Assembly: GCA_964567755.1 (NCBI GenBank)
Contig: CAZMNW010000047.1
Coordinates: 62,001-126,000 of the forward strand
DNA: 64,000 nt
Origin: DASRJW01 sp964567755
GTDB lineage: Bacteria > Krumholzibacteriota > Krumholzibacteriia > G020349025
Reading direction: 5' to 3'
The notes beneath the pieces are model-generated. The model ran no database searches. It was given only the letters and a program-made list of their open reading frames with translations, and had not been told where the DNA came from. Each line of letters starts with the position of its first letter. The first letter of the stretch is position 1. This document shows positions 7,728 through 17,052 of the stretch, piece by piece. The translations under genes and the position numbers were made by a program.

Positions 7728-8990
7728 GTGTCGAGCGTTCAGGCATTCGTTCTCGCCGGAGGCCGGGGAGATCGGCTCGGTGTCATCACCAAACACCGTG
7801 CCAAAGCAGCCGTGCCCTTCGGCGGTCGCTATCGCATCATCGATTTCACCCTGTCCAATTGCGTCAACTCGCGCGTCCACACCGTGTATGTCGCGGCGCA
7901 ATACGCGCCGCGCTCACTGCAGGAGCACATCGGCCTCGGGCGCGCCTGGGATCTCGACCGCCGCGATGGCGGCATCTGCATCCTGCTGCCGTACACCGGG
8001 CGCACCGACTCGTTGTGGTATCGGGGAACGGCCGACGCGCTGCATCGCAATCTGGACATGCTGACGGCGCAGGACACCGAGATGACGCTGGTCCTTTCCG
8101 GCGACCAAGTCTACCGCATGAACTACGGGGAAATGATCCGGCAACACCGGCGCAACCGCTCCCGCGTCACCATCGCGGTCAAACCGGTCGCTGCCACCGA
8201 CAGCGCGCGCTTCGGCATGGTGAGCCTGGACGGCACACGCGTGACGCGTTTCGAAGAAAAGCCCGGGACCACCGACTTGCGTCTCGCCAGTCTCGGCATC
8301 TACTTGTTCGAGACCGAGTACCTCATCCGCCGGCTGCACGAGGTCGTGCCCAGCGGCCATTACGATCTGGTGCTCGACATGCTGATGCCCGCGGTGCGTG
8401 ACGGTGACGTCGCGGCCCACGTTTTCGAAGGCTTCTGGGAGGACGTCGGCGAGCTCGACACCTTCTACAACACCAGCCGCAGCCTGCTGCCGGCATCGTC
8501 GGCGTACCTCATGGACCGCCGCCGCCCGATCTACACGCGCAGCGAGGAACGGCCGCCGGCCAAGTTCGGGGCCACCGCCAGCGTCTCCAACAGCGTCGTC
8601 GCCAACGGCTGCCGCATCTTCGGCCACGTCGAGCGCAGCATCCTGTTCCCGGGCGTGCTGGTCGGGGAAGGCGCGGTGGTGCGCGATTCGATCCTGTTCT
8701 CAGAAGCCAGCGTCTACCGCCACGCGCGCGTCGCGCGCTGCATCCTCGACAAGCGCGTCGTCGTCGGCGACGGCGCCGTTCTCGGCCAAGACGACGCCGG
8801 CGAGGCGGTCCTCGGCCGGCTCGCCGACAGCGAGGTCGTCGTGCACACGCGCGAAGGCTTGACGGTCATCGGCAAGGAAACGCGCATCCCCCCCGGCTTC
8901 GAGTGCCGGCGACCGACGATGCTGGATTCGTTCCTGAGCGAAGATGCGGTGCGCCAGGGAATCGGCGACTTGAGCGGGGTTGGCGCATGA
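7728..8990 (+). CDS. glgC: Glucose-1-phosphate adenylyltransferase, copy 1
   Basis: This enzyme makes ADP-glucose from ATP and glucose-1-phosphate, the first committed step of bacterial glycogen synthesis. At 420 residues it has normal length. The nucleotidyltransferase domain shows VLAGGRGDRL, the RAKAAVPFGGRYRIIDF stretch, NCVNS, WYRGTADA, the catalytic-Asp motif SGDQVYRMNY and the sugar-phosphate-binding FEEKPG. A left-handed beta-helix region follows (from about 290). GTG 7728 sits after GGAGGGG. The stop overlaps the start of a second, divergent glgC-type gene, so the two are co-translated and may form a mixed tetramer like GlgC/GlgD. Copy 1 has HYDLVLDMLMP where the usual DFGKDLIP occurs, suggesting it has diverged more than copy 2. 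Confidence 0.95.
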   Translation: MSSVQAFVLAGGRGDRLGVITKHRAKAAVPFGGRYRIIDFTLSNCVNSRVHTVYVAAQYAPRSLQEHIGLGRAWDLDRRDGGICILLPYTGRTDSLWYRGTADALHRNLDMLTAQDTEMTLVLSGDQVYRMNYGEMIRQHRRNRSRVTIAVKPVAATDSARFGMVSLDGTRVTRFEEKPGTTDLRLASLGIYLFETEYLIRRLHEVVPSGHYDLVLDMLMPAVRDGDVAAHVFEGFWEDVGELDTFYNTSRSLLPASSAYLMDRRRPIYTRSEERPPAKFGATASVSNSVVANGCRIFGHVERSILFPGVLVGEGAVVRDSILFSEASVYRHARVARCILDKRVVVGDGAVLGQDDAGEAVLGRLADSEVVVHTREGLTVIGKETRIPPGFECRRPTMLDSFLSEDAVRQGIGDLSGVGA

Positions 8991-10267
8991 ACGACACCGA
9001 TGTCTTCATCCTCGTCGGCGGGCAGGGCAGCCGGCTGTCGGTGCTCTCCGAACATCGCGCCAAACCGGCGGTGCCTTTCGCGGGCAAGTATCGCATCATC
9101 GACTTCGCGCTCACCAACTGCGTCTACTCTGGGTTCTTCCACATCTACATGCTGACGCAGTACCGTCCGCGCTCGCTGGTCGAGCACGTCGGCGCCGGCA
9201 AGCCCTGGGACCTCGATCGCAAGTGGGGAGGCGTCGCCTTCCTGCACCCGCAGCAGAGTTTCGACGGCTCCTCCTGGTACGGGGGCACCGCCGACGCCCT
9301 AGTGCAGAACCTCGATGTCCTGCAACACTCGCAGGCCGAGGATGCACTCATCTTGTCCGGGGACCACGTGTACAAGATGAACTACGAATGGTTATTGCGC
9401 GCCCACCGCGAGCGCGGCAGCGATCTCACGCTGTGCGCCGTCGAGGTTCCCTGGGAGGAGACGCGGCACTTCGGCATCGTCGTCACCGACGACGCCGGCC
9501 GCGTCTTGGAGTTCGAGGAGAAGCCGGTCCAGGCCGAGAGCAATCTTGCATCCATGGGCGTCTATGCTTTCAAACGTGAGCCGCTCATCCGCATCCTGCA
9601 AGAGCTGCAACGCGACCACCCCAACCTCGATTTCGGCAAGGACGTCATCCCGGCGATGCTGTCGCGCGGCAACGTCATGACCTACCGCTATGGCGGCTAC
9701 TGGCTCGACATCGGCTCCGTGCACAGTTACCACACCGCCAGCATGGATCTGCTGGGCAACGAGCCGCGCCTCAATCTCTTCGATGGCCAGTGGCACGTGC
9801 TCACGACCGAGCACAACCGGCCGCCCACTTGCGTCGAGAGCACGGCTCGGGTGCGCGACTCGATGATCACCGACGGCTGCCAGATCTCGGGCGAGGTGGT
9901 CGGCTCCGTCCTCGGCCCTGGAGTCGTGGTCGAGGAAGGCGCTCGCGTCGAACACTCGGTGCTCATGGACGACTGCGTGGTGCGGCGTGGGGCGCTGGTG
10001 ACACGCTGCATCCTGGACAAGCGGGTCAAAATCGGCTCGCGCGCACAGATCGGAGTTGCCGGTGACGGCCGGGCCAACCTCGAGCAACCGGAGGTGCTGC
10101 GCTACGGGATCACGGTGGTGGGGAAGGACGCGCGCATTCCAGCGCATCAGATCGTGGGCACCAACTGCCTGGTGGACATGCTCGCCGGACCGGACGATTT
10201 CGCCCAGCGCCAGCTGGCCGATGGCACGGCGCTGCGCACCCAGCGCTCGCATCATCCGGTGCGCTGA
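8987..10267 (+). CDS. glgC: Glucose-1-phosphate adenylyltransferase, copy 2
   Basis: A second 426-residue ADP-glucose pyrophosphorylase overlaps the first by four bases (ATGA). Motifs are close to textbook: ILVGGQGSRL, RAKPAVPFAGKYRIIDF, NCVYSG, WYGGTADA, SGDHVYKMNY (catalytic Asp), FEEKP and NLDFGKDVIP, then hexapeptide-like repeats in the C-terminal third. Both copies keep the catalytic Asp and the Lys of the EKP motif, unlike Firmicute GlgD, so both may be active. Divergence probably concerns allosteric control or subunit pairing. No glycogen synthase or branching enzyme lies nearby. A hairpin overlapping the stop codon separates this gene from the converging transglycosylase gene. Confidence 0.95.
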   Translation: MNDTDVFILVGGQGSRLSVLSEHRAKPAVPFAGKYRIIDFALTNCVYSGFFHIYMLTQYRPRSLVEHVGAGKPWDLDRKWGGVAFLHPQQSFDGSSWYGGTADALVQNLDVLQHSQAEDALILSGDHVYKMNYEWLLRAHRERGSDLTLCAVEVPWEETRHFGIVVTDDAGRVLEFEEKPVQAESNLASMGVYAFKREPLIRILQELQRDHPNLDFGKDVIPAMLSRGNVMTYRYGGYWLDIGSVHSYHTASMDLLGNEPRLNLFDGQWHVLTTEHNRPPTCVESTARVRDSMITDGCQISGEVVGSVLGPGVVVEEGARVEHSVLMDDCVVRRGALVTRCILDKRVKIGSRAQIGVAGDGRANLEQPEVLRYGITVVGKDARIPAHQIVGTNCLVDMLAGPDDFAQRQLADGTALRTQRSHHPVR

Positions 10268-10274
10268 CGCACCG
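10257..10274. terminator. Bidirectional hairpin between converging genes
   Basis: CGGTGCG and CGCACCG form a 7-bp stem around CTGA, placing the glgC stop codon in the loop. Only nine bases separate the two converging genes, so this symmetric hairpin is the natural shared terminator. T-runs are lacking on both sides. Confidence 0.5.
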
Positions 10275-10276
10275 AA

Positions 10277-12148
10277 TCAACTTGGCACATAGATGCGCAA
10301 GCGCTCGCCGACGTGAATGCGCGTCGAGCGTTTCCGGTTCCAGTTCATCAGCTGTCCGACGCTGACGCGATGGCGCGCGGAGATGATGGACAGCGTGTCG
10401 CCGCGCTGGACCACGTAGGTGATTTGCCGGCGACTTTCGGCTTCCGCGGCAGCGCCTTGGTAGGTCAATCGTTCGCCGACATGAATGCGCGTCGAGGACT
10501 TGCTATTCCATTGCATGAGCTGGCTCACACTCGTGCCGTGCCGCTTGGCGATGCGGCCGAGGGTGTCGCCGCGGCGCACCACATAGACGCTCTGCTCTTC
10601 CGTGTTCACCTTGGCGGCATGCGCGATCGATTCCTGCGCCAGCGCGCCGGGATCGCCGGCGACGACGGGGATCAGCAAGTAATTTCCGGGATGGATCGTC
10701 TGGCCGCGCATGTTGTTGGCCTGACGAATGACCTCGGCACTCGTGCCATAGTCGCGCGCGATTTCGGCCAGGGTCTCGCCGCGGGTGACCCGATGCCGGC
10801 GCCAGCGCACCCTCTCGGCCTCCGGGACTTGGGCGAGCTTGACCGTGACCGAATCGCCCGCACCCGGCGGCACCTTGATGCGATACGGCTCTCCGGGCGG
10901 CGTCGACCAGCGTTTGAGATGCGGGTTGAGGTCGGCCAGTGTTTCGAGCTGCGTGTCCGCCAGCCTGGCGACGAGGTGCAGGTCGGTGGCGTCTTCGACA
11001 TGGACGATGTCGTATCGAAGCGGCGGCACGTCGGGGATGACGAACCCGTAGGCGCCCGGGTCGTGCCCGATGCGCAGCGCCGCCATGAACTTGGGCACGT
11101 AGTTTTCCGTTTGCCGCGGCAAGCTCGACAGCTTCCAGAAGTCGCGGCTGTGATGCCGGCGCATCGCGCGATCCACGCGACGGACGCCGCAGTTGTAGGC
11201 CGCGAGCGCCAATGGCCACGAATGCAGCGACTCGTACAAGTCCGAAAGATGGTGTGCGGCCGCGCGCGTGGATTTCTCCAGATCGCGCCGCTCGTCCACC
11301 CACCAGTCGATCTTCAAGTCGTAGAGACGGCCAGTGCTGGAGATGAACTGCCAGGGGCCGACGGCGTTGGCGTACGACCTCGCCTTCATCGACAGGCCAG
11401 ATTCGATCATCGCCAGGTACAACAGGTCGCGCGGGACGTCGTATTCGTCGAGAACCGAATAGATGAAGTCTTCGTACAACGGCTGGCGCGACAGCCAAAG
11501 CTCCATGTAATGGCGCCCATCGCCGCTGAAATAGCGCACCCAACGATCGACCAGAGGATGCTCCACGAGCTCGAGATCGTGGCGCGGGCCGCTCGGGGTT
11601 GTTCTTTCGCCCTGCACCTGGTACGCGGCCACCGCGACACTGTCGGCTTCGGGCGCGGCCGCGTTATCGTTCGACTCTGCGCTCCGATCGACCTGGTCTT
11701 GGAACTCACGCAGTTCGACAACGAGCCCGCGCAACCGCTCGACGCGCCCGTTCATGCTCTTGACGTAGAGCGACCCCGGGGGAGCGATGTCGCGCTGGGC
11801 CGCGCGCAAATCCGTGTCCAGCCGCGCCAGAGCTTCCTCCGCCGCGGGCAGATCGTCGTCGCGAATGGCTTGCAAGGTCGCGCGATAGCTCGCATCCAGA
11901 GCGCGAAGCTCCGGGTACAGCGCGTCGACGTCGGAGGCGTTGCTGCTCGACTCGGGCAGCAGCGATTCGGCCACGCTGTTCACGCTCGGTGGTTCCGCCG
12001 GCGTCGCGACCACTGACTGCGCGGGAAGATCCTGGTGCCGCGCCGGCGCGCCGCAGCCCAAGAGACTCGACCCTGCCCCAAAGGCAAAGAGCAAGGCCTG
12101 CATCCAGCTGCTTGACTGGGAAGAGTTTAGCAGGGCTCGCCCGCGCAT
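10277..12148 (-). CDS. mltD: MltD-like membrane-bound lytic murein transglycosylase with three LysM domains
   Basis: This 623-residue lipoprotein cleaves peptidoglycan glycan strands, forming 1,6-anhydro ends. The signal peptide ends at lipobox LLGC (lipidated Cys32). A helical linker is followed by the SLT domain (about 225-375) with catalytic Glu249 in AMIESGLS, then GPWQF and ALAAYNCG motifs. Three LysM peptidoglycan-binding repeats occupy roughly the last 180 residues, each with a TRGETL, RRGDTL or QRGDTL core. ATG at 12148 was chosen because AGGAG precedes it and the signal peptide begins there; open frame continues upstream without a better start. The gene converges on glgC and its 5' side is shared with a divergent diguanylate cyclase. 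Its products could feed ring or septum remodelling. Confidence 0.93.
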   Translation of the reverse strand: MRGRALLNSSQSSSWMQALLFAFGAGSSLLGCGAPARHQDLPAQSVVATPAEPPSVNSVAESLLPESSSNASDVDALYPELRALDASYRATLQAIRDDDLPAAEEALARLDTDLRAAQRDIAPPGSLYVKSMNGRVERLRGLVVELREFQDQVDRSAESNDNAAAPEADSVAVAAYQVQGERTTPSGPRHDLELVEHPLVDRWVRYFSGDGRHYMELWLSRQPLYEDFIYSVLDEYDVPRDLLYLAMIESGLSMKARSYANAVGPWQFISSTGRLYDLKIDWWVDERRDLEKSTRAAAHHLSDLYESLHSWPLALAAYNCGVRRVDRAMRRHHSRDFWKLSSLPRQTENYVPKFMAALRIGHDPGAYGFVIPDVPPLRYDIVHVEDATDLHLVARLADTQLETLADLNPHLKRWSTPPGEPYRIKVPPGAGDSVTVKLAQVPEAERVRWRRHRVTRGETLAEIARDYGTSAEVIRQANNMRGQTIHPGNYLLIPVVAGDPGALAQESIAHAAKVNTEEQSVYVVRRGDTLGRIAKRHGTSVSQLMQWNSKSSTRIHVGERLTYQGAAAEAESRRQITYVVQRGDTLSIISARHRVSVGQLMNWNRKRSTRIHVGERLRIYVPS

Positions 12149-12184
12149 GCGCTCTCCTTGTGGCTGCTCGTTTCCGGCACGTAA

Positions 12185-12213
12185 TTGGCTTTGCCAGATC
12201 GAGTTGCTAGAAT
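12185..12213 (+). promoter_or_regulatory. Sigma70-type promoter for diguanylate cyclase gene
   Basis: TTGGCT (12185-12190), 17 bases, TAGAAT (12208-12213). It lies 88 bases upstream of the cyclase ATG, in the 152-base gap between divergent genes. No clear promoter for the minus-strand transglycosylase was found in the same gap. Confidence 0.5.
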
Positions 12214-12300
12214 GACTTCGGGCAATGGTGGACATCGACGGCCGGCACCTCCACACAACCCAACTCCGTCACGACCGCCGCCGCTCGCCAGGGGAGAGAG

Positions 12301-13827
12301 ATGCCTGCGAGGATCCCGACGATGGCGATTCTGCGTCGACGCGATCACATCTTTCTAATCGAGCGGCTCCTGCCCCGTCATCGCTTGACCGCGGCCAGCA
12401 ACGCGTCTCTCGACGCAGCAGTTGGCCATCGTGACCGCCCCATGATCCGGGCTGCCTGCGATTCTGCGCTGCAGGAGCTCGTGGCTCTGGGGCTGTACAC
12501 GGAGTCTCTGCCTCGACGCGCAGCATGGCGGACGTATCGATCCACCTCCACCGGAGACAGGATTCACCTCCGGTGGCCCGCGCGGACGGAGCAGCAAGCT
12601 TCGCGCCCGACGCCTGCGACTCTAGCGCAAGCTCCGCGTTCGCCCCAAACACTCGTTGCGGAATCTCGCGGAGAAATCGACCTTCCGGGGCAGGTCGAGG
12701 AGCCATCCGACCTCTTGACCCTCGAGCCGGCCGAGCCCGAGACGTTGGGACTCGAGGATCTTTTGCGCGCCGAGGACGAAACGGGCGGACAGTCCACACC
12801 CTCCATCACCGTCCCGCAGCCGAGCGCACCACTGCACGATGCGATCACTCCGCCCCGGAGCGAGGGCGAAACGCTGGCCCGGCTCGAGGGTCTCCTGAGT
12901 CTGGCTGGCATCGAGGCTCGATTGACGAGCCTGGCCGACCGTCTCCGGCACTTGCTCGAGCGCATCGAAGGTCTGTTTCCGGGAGCGCGCGCCGGCATCC
13001 TTCACTTGGAGAGCGTTTCGAGCGCCGAGTTGGGAAACGGCCCGGTGCGGCGTCTCACCCAGCACGATCTCGACCGCACACCGCACTTTCAGGCCGCTCT
13101 CGAGCGCCGTTCGCCACAGTTCGCCACCACAGCGCCGCAAGGAATGGATCCCGATCGCGGCAGTCTGGCGGCAGTGGTGCCACTCGTCGTCGGGGGTGCG
13201 CCGTGGGGGCTGCTCGAAATCACCTGGCCGGAGGGCCAGAAGCTGGCGACACAAAATGCGGCACCGCTGCTTGGAGCCATCGCCCGACTGGTCGAGCTCG
13301 CCATCCAGAATCAGCAAACCCTGGAGTCCCTGGTTGCCGTCGATCCGCTCACCGGCGTCTACAACCGCGCCTTCTACGATCGGCAGTTGGCGCTGGAAAT
13401 GGAGCGCGCACATCGCACCAACCGCAAGTTCGCCCTTTTGGTCATGGATGTCGACGACTTCAAGGCGATCAACGATCGCCACGGTCACCGGGCCGGCGAT
13501 CAAGTATTGAGCGGCCTGGCACAAGAGATGCGTGAGCGCATGCGCAAGATCGACCTCTTGTTTCGCTACGGCGGCGAAGAGTTCGTCTTGCTCTTGCCTG
13601 GCGCCGAGGAAGAAGAGGCGCGGCGCACGGCGGAACGCTTGCGCGCCGTGGTCGAGACACATCGTTTCGATGTCGATGGCGCCGCCGCACCGCTCGGCGT
13701 CACCGTGAGCATTGGCGGCGCCATCTATCCCGACGATGCGCGCACCGCCACAGGTCTTTTCCGTCATGCCGATGGCGCGTTGTATCGGGCGAAGGAGGCG
13801 GGCAAGAACCGCGTCGTCTTCCGCTGA
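12301..13827 (+). CDS. Diguanylate cyclase (GGDEF) with N-terminal GAF-like region
   Basis: This 508-residue protein is predicted to make cyclic di-GMP from two GTP. The C-terminal GGDEF domain (about 345-508) begins DPLTGVYNR and carries the active-site signature GGEEF (424-428), a functional variant. An inhibitory I-site RKID (415-418) lies exactly five residues upstream, so product feedback is expected. Residues about 205-335 look like a degenerate GAF sensor domain. Residues 1-200 are a poorly conserved region rich in Pro, Glu and Ser. No transmembrane segment is evident, so it is probably cytosolic. The ATG at 12301 follows AGGGGAGAG. Its target process is unknown; nearby sigma54 activators and the FlhF-like protein hint at surface or motility control, which is speculation. 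Confidence 0.9.
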   Translation: MPARIPTMAILRRRDHIFLIERLLPRHRLTAASNASLDAAVGHRDRPMIRAACDSALQELVALGLYTESLPRRAAWRTYRSTSTGDRIHLRWPARTEQQASRPTPATLAQAPRSPQTLVAESRGEIDLPGQVEEPSDLLTLEPAEPETLGLEDLLRAEDETGGQSTPSITVPQPSAPLHDAITPPRSEGETLARLEGLLSLAGIEARLTSLADRLRHLLERIEGLFPGARAGILHLESVSSAELGNGPVRRLTQHDLDRTPHFQAALERRSPQFATTAPQGMDPDRGSLAAVVPLVVGGAPWGLLEITWPEGQKLATQNAAPLLGAIARLVELAIQNQQTLESLVAVDPLTGVYNRAFYDRQLALEMERAHRTNRKFALLVMDVDDFKAINDRHGHRAGDQVLSGLAQEMRERMRKIDLLFRYGGEEFVLLLPGAEEEEARRTAERLRAVVETHRFDVDGAAAPLGVTVSIGGAIYPDDARTATGLFRHADGALYRAKEAGKNRVVFR

Positions 13828-13911
13828 CCGCACGGTTCGTAGCGCCGAGGCCCCTCGTGTCGCGCTTTGGGGCGCGCCATCCCACCGTCCTCGCGATTTC
13901 CTCCCGCGCCG

Positions 13912-16308
13912 ATGTTGCGACGTCTTGCCATGGCCTACGGCGCCGGGCTCTGCATGCAGGCAGCGCTCGGCGTCCGCGGCATCACGGTCGGTGTGATCCT
14001 TTGCGGCTTGGCGTTGCTTCGCTTCCGCCAGAACGGCGTGCGTCTGGTTCCGGGATGGATCCCAGCGCTCGTCGGCGCCGCAGCGCTCGGAGCACTGCAT
14101 GGGCAGCAGAGCGATTTGGCTCCTGCTCTGTTTCCGCAAACAGTCGACGTCGAAGGCTGGATCGCTTCACGCCCCGAAACGCAAGGGCGTGGCGAGGCGG
14201 CGTGGTTCCGGGTGGAGCGCGCGCGCACCGACTCCGTAGGGCCGATGCAGCCGCGGCAAGCCCAAGTCCTGCTGCGCGCTCGCGGCATGCTTCCCGCGTA
14301 CGGCAAGCGCTGCCACGCGCGCGGCACACTCCGACCGGGACGCGCACCACGGAACTTCCATGCTTTCGACGAGCGCGATGTGCTGGCAGCACACGCGGCC
14401 GGTGCGGTTTTCGATGCGCTCCAGGTGACGCCGCTTGCAGGAACAGGCGGGTCTGCATGGCGGCGCGACTGCATCGAACCGCTGCGCACGGTTCTTTTGC
14501 AGCGCATCGAATCGACCTTGGCGGCTCCGGAACGCGAGATCCTCGCCGCGCTCGTTCTCGGCATCGACGACGACATCGAGCCCGCGGTGCAGGAAACGTG
14601 GCGCGGCTTGGGAATGGCGCACGTGCTGGCCATCAGTGGCATGCATGTGAGCTTGGTGGTGACGGCATTGATCGCGGTTGCAGGCACCGTTCGCCGGCGC
14701 CGCGGCTTGCTGGCGCTCACGTGCGGAGTCTCGGTCTATGCGGCGCTCGGAGGATTGGCACCGTCCGTTCTTCGCGCCACCGTGATGGCGGTTTGGGCCG
14801 CTCTGGCGTCGCATCTGGGCCGACCGCTGCGCGGCCTCGGAGCGCTCGCGCTCGCGGGGGCGACGCTGGTCGTGGGCGCGCCGTCGTTGCGGCATGACCT
14901 GGGGTTCCAACTGTCGTGCGCCTCGACGCTCGGGATCGTGCTCTGGTCGGGGCCGTTGCAGAACCTGGGCAGACGGATTCGACAAGAGCGCGGCTGGGGG
15001 CGAATCGCCGCGTTCGTGGCGACGAGCGTTGGACTCGGGCTCGCGGCGCAGTTGGCGACATTGCCACTCGTCTTCGCGCGCTTCGGCTACTTCTCGCGCG
15101 CGGCACCGCTCGCCGACCTCGCCCTGGTGCCGCTCGCGAACACGGCGCTGGTCGTCGGTCTCGCCGGAACGCCGCTCGCGCTCCTCTCCGCAAGCTGGGC
15201 ACGCCCGCTCTGGCTCGTCGCCGGCGCGCTCCTGCACGCCGCGAATACCATGGGAAAGGCGGTGCTCGACGTCGGCGACCCGCGCTGGTTCGTGCCCACC
15301 CTGCCCGCGATGCGTTTGCTGTCGGGGCTGGTGTGTGCCGCGGGGCTTTTGGCGGGCATGGCCGCGGGACGGCGCCGGCTTCGCGTCTGCGTCGCGAGTC
15401 TCAGCGTCATGGCCATCTCGGCCGCCATCCTTTGGGTGGTGGCGCAAAACCCAAGGCCGCCGGCCTGGCGCCTCGAAGCTCTGGACGTGGGCCAAGGCGA
15501 CGCCTGGCTCTTGGCGCGCGGATCCTGTGCCTGGCTCATCGATGCCGGTGATGCGCGCCCCGTCGATCGTGGCCAACACGTGGTCTTGCCGCACTTGCGC
15601 CGTCGAGGGATCCGGCGCTTGCGGGGTCTCGTGCTCACGCATCCGCACCTCGACCATTGTGGTGGTGCTGCGAGCGTGTTGCGCGGCATCGCGGTGGATA
15701 CGTTGTACGTGGCGGCGATCTCGGGCACGGACCCCACCTACGCGGCCGCGCGCGCGGAGGGAACGCCCGTGCGCTCTTTGCGCGCCGGCTCGGAACTCCA
15801 CCTGGGGGACGACTATGCCGCGCGCGTGCTCTGGCCACCCGATGTCGATGTGCTGGGGAGCGGCGCCAATGGACAGTCTTTGGTCTTGTGGGCTCGCGGG
15901 GGCGGCATGCCAGAGGTCCTCGCCATGGGAGACCTCGAAGCGGACGGCGAAGCGGCATTGCTCGCTGCGTCATCCGACATCTGGAACGCAGTTGCCGCGG
16001 GCTTCCTCGTGCTCAAAGCGGGACACCATGGCAGCCGCACCAGCTCGACGGCTGCATTTCTCGATGCAATCGATGCCGAGATCGCGCTCGTGAGTGTCGG
16101 CGAGCGCAATCGATATGGCCACCCTGCATCCGAAACCCTCGCGGCCTTCGCCGCGCGCCAGTGTCCGGTGCTGCGGACGGATCAGGGCGGCGCCATTCGA
16201 CTCGACTTACGCGGCACGACGCTGTGGATGGAACGGCCGGCGCTGCGACCCGCGCCGTTGCGCTCGCCGCCGATCGCAGGCGAAACTGCGACGCCTGCGC
16301 CCGATTGA
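13912..16308 (+). CDS. comEC: ComEC/Rec2-family DNA uptake channel
   Basis: This 798-residue inner-membrane protein is expected to carry transforming single-stranded DNA across the membrane. Domains in order are two N-terminal membrane segments, an OB-fold-like soluble domain (about 70-180), the multi-helix Competence domain containing LAISGMHVSLV, and a C-terminal metallo-beta-lactamase domain with LTHPHLDHCGG and GHHGSRTSS. All three canonical parts are present, so it is full length. ATG 13912 was chosen because the membrane segment starts there; a TTG at 13867 in the same frame is less likely. No good ribosome binding site is visible. The stop codon overlaps the -35 box of the purine promoter. 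No other competence gene is in the window. Confidence 0.92.
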   Translation: MLRRLAMAYGAGLCMQAALGVRGITVGVILCGLALLRFRQNGVRLVPGWIPALVGAAALGALHGQQSDLAPALFPQTVDVEGWIASRPETQGRGEAAWFRVERARTDSVGPMQPRQAQVLLRARGMLPAYGKRCHARGTLRPGRAPRNFHAFDERDVLAAHAAGAVFDALQVTPLAGTGGSAWRRDCIEPLRTVLLQRIESTLAAPEREILAALVLGIDDDIEPAVQETWRGLGMAHVLAISGMHVSLVVTALIAVAGTVRRRRGLLALTCGVSVYAALGGLAPSVLRATVMAVWAALASHLGRPLRGLGALALAGATLVVGAPSLRHDLGFQLSCASTLGIVLWSGPLQNLGRRIRQERGWGRIAAFVATSVGLGLAAQLATLPLVFARFGYFSRAAPLADLALVPLANTALVVGLAGTPLALLSASWARPLWLVAGALLHAANTMGKAVLDVGDPRWFVPTLPAMRLLSGLVCAAGLLAGMAAGRRRLRVCVASLSVMAISAAILWVVAQNPRPPAWRLEALDVGQGDAWLLARGSCAWLIDAGDARPVDRGQHVVLPHLRRRGIRRLRGLVLTHPHLDHCGGAASVLRGIAVDTLYVAAISGTDPTYAAARAEGTPVRSLRAGSELHLGDDYAARVLWPPDVDVLGSGANGQSLVLWARGGGMPEVLAMGDLEADGEAALLAASSDIWNAVAAGFLVLKAGHHGSRTSSTAAFLDAIDAEIALVSVGERNRYGHPASETLAAFAARQCPVLRTDQGGAIRLDLRGTTLWMERPALRPAPLRSPPIAGETATPAPD

Positions 16309-16334
16309 CGACCAGAGGACCCCGATTCTAAAAT
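16305..16334 (+). promoter_or_regulatory. Sigma70-type promoter of the purNCH operon
   Basis: TTGACG (16305-16310), 18 bases, TAAAAT (16329-16334), 62 bases before purN. The -35 box overlaps the comEC stop codon, showing that the purine genes start a new transcription unit. Confidence 0.6.
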
Positions 16335-16395
16335 GCGGGCTGCCGTCGCACCGGCGGCGCACATCTTTCCCCAACGGGTGTGAACGGGAGGCTTC

Positions 16396-17052
16396 GTGGA
16401 ACGCGAGGTTCGGGTCGGCGTCCTCGCGTCCGGCCGCGGTTCGAACTTCGAGGCCTTGTGGCGCGCGCAGCAAGCGGGCAGCCTCGGCGCGCGTTTGGCC
16501 GTACTCGTTTGCGACCGCGTCGATGCCCCGGTGTTGCAGCTCGCCACGCGCCTCGGCGTCCCGGCAAAATGCATCGATCCCGGCACGCCCCAAGCGCGGT
16601 TACCGGCCGTGGTCGAAACCGAAATCGTGACCACGCTCCGGGAGCAACGAGTCGATCTCGTCTGCCTGGCCGGCTTCATGCGCATCGTCGGCGCACCGTT
16701 ACTGACCGCGTTCCCAGCCGCCATCCTCAACATCCACCCGTCGTTGTTACCGAGTTTCCCGGGGCTCGAGGCGCCGCGGCAGGCGCTCGAACACGGCGTC
16801 AAGGTGGCGGGCTGCACGGTGCACTTCGTCGATGCCGGCGTCGACAGCGGTCCCATCGTCGTGCAGGCATGCGTGCCCGTTCACGAGGACGACAGCGAAG
16901 CGACGCTCGCCGCGCGCATCCTCGAACAAGAACACTGGATCTATCCGCGCGCCGTGCGCCTGTGGGCCGAGGGACGGCTGCAAGTGCATGGACGGCGCGC
17001 ACGTGTGCACGCGCCGAGCCCGAGCGGCCACGATTCCAACCGGGAGGCATGA
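16396..17052 (+). CDS. purN: Phosphoribosylglycinamide formyltransferase
   Basis: This enzyme transfers a formyl group from 10-formyltetrahydrofolate to GAR, the third step of purine synthesis. The 218-residue length is normal. Visible signatures are LASGRGSNFEAL (phosphate loop), the catalytic Asn112 and His114 in LNIHPSLLP, and Asp150 in VDAGVDSGPI, matching the Asn-His-Asp triad of PurN. The GTG start at 16396 follows GGGAGG. It is the first gene of a three-gene purine operon; its stop overlaps the purC start (ATGA). Confidence 0.96.
   Translation: MEREVRVGVLASGRGSNFEALWRAQQAGSLGARLAVLVCDRVDAPVLQLATRLGVPAKCIDPGTPQARLPAVVETEIVTTLREQRVDLVCLAGFMRIVGAPLLTAFPAAILNIHPSLLPSFPGLEAPRQALEHGVKVAGCTVHFVDAGVDSGPIVVQACVPVHEDDSEATLAARILEQEHWIYPRAVRLWAEGRLQVHGRRARVHAPSPSGHDSNREA

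Noticed and set aside
10313..12016. Long plus-strand open frame (567 codons)
   Set aside because: It is antisense to the LysM transglycosylase, whose motifs are unmistakable; long antisense frames are expected in GC-rich DNA.
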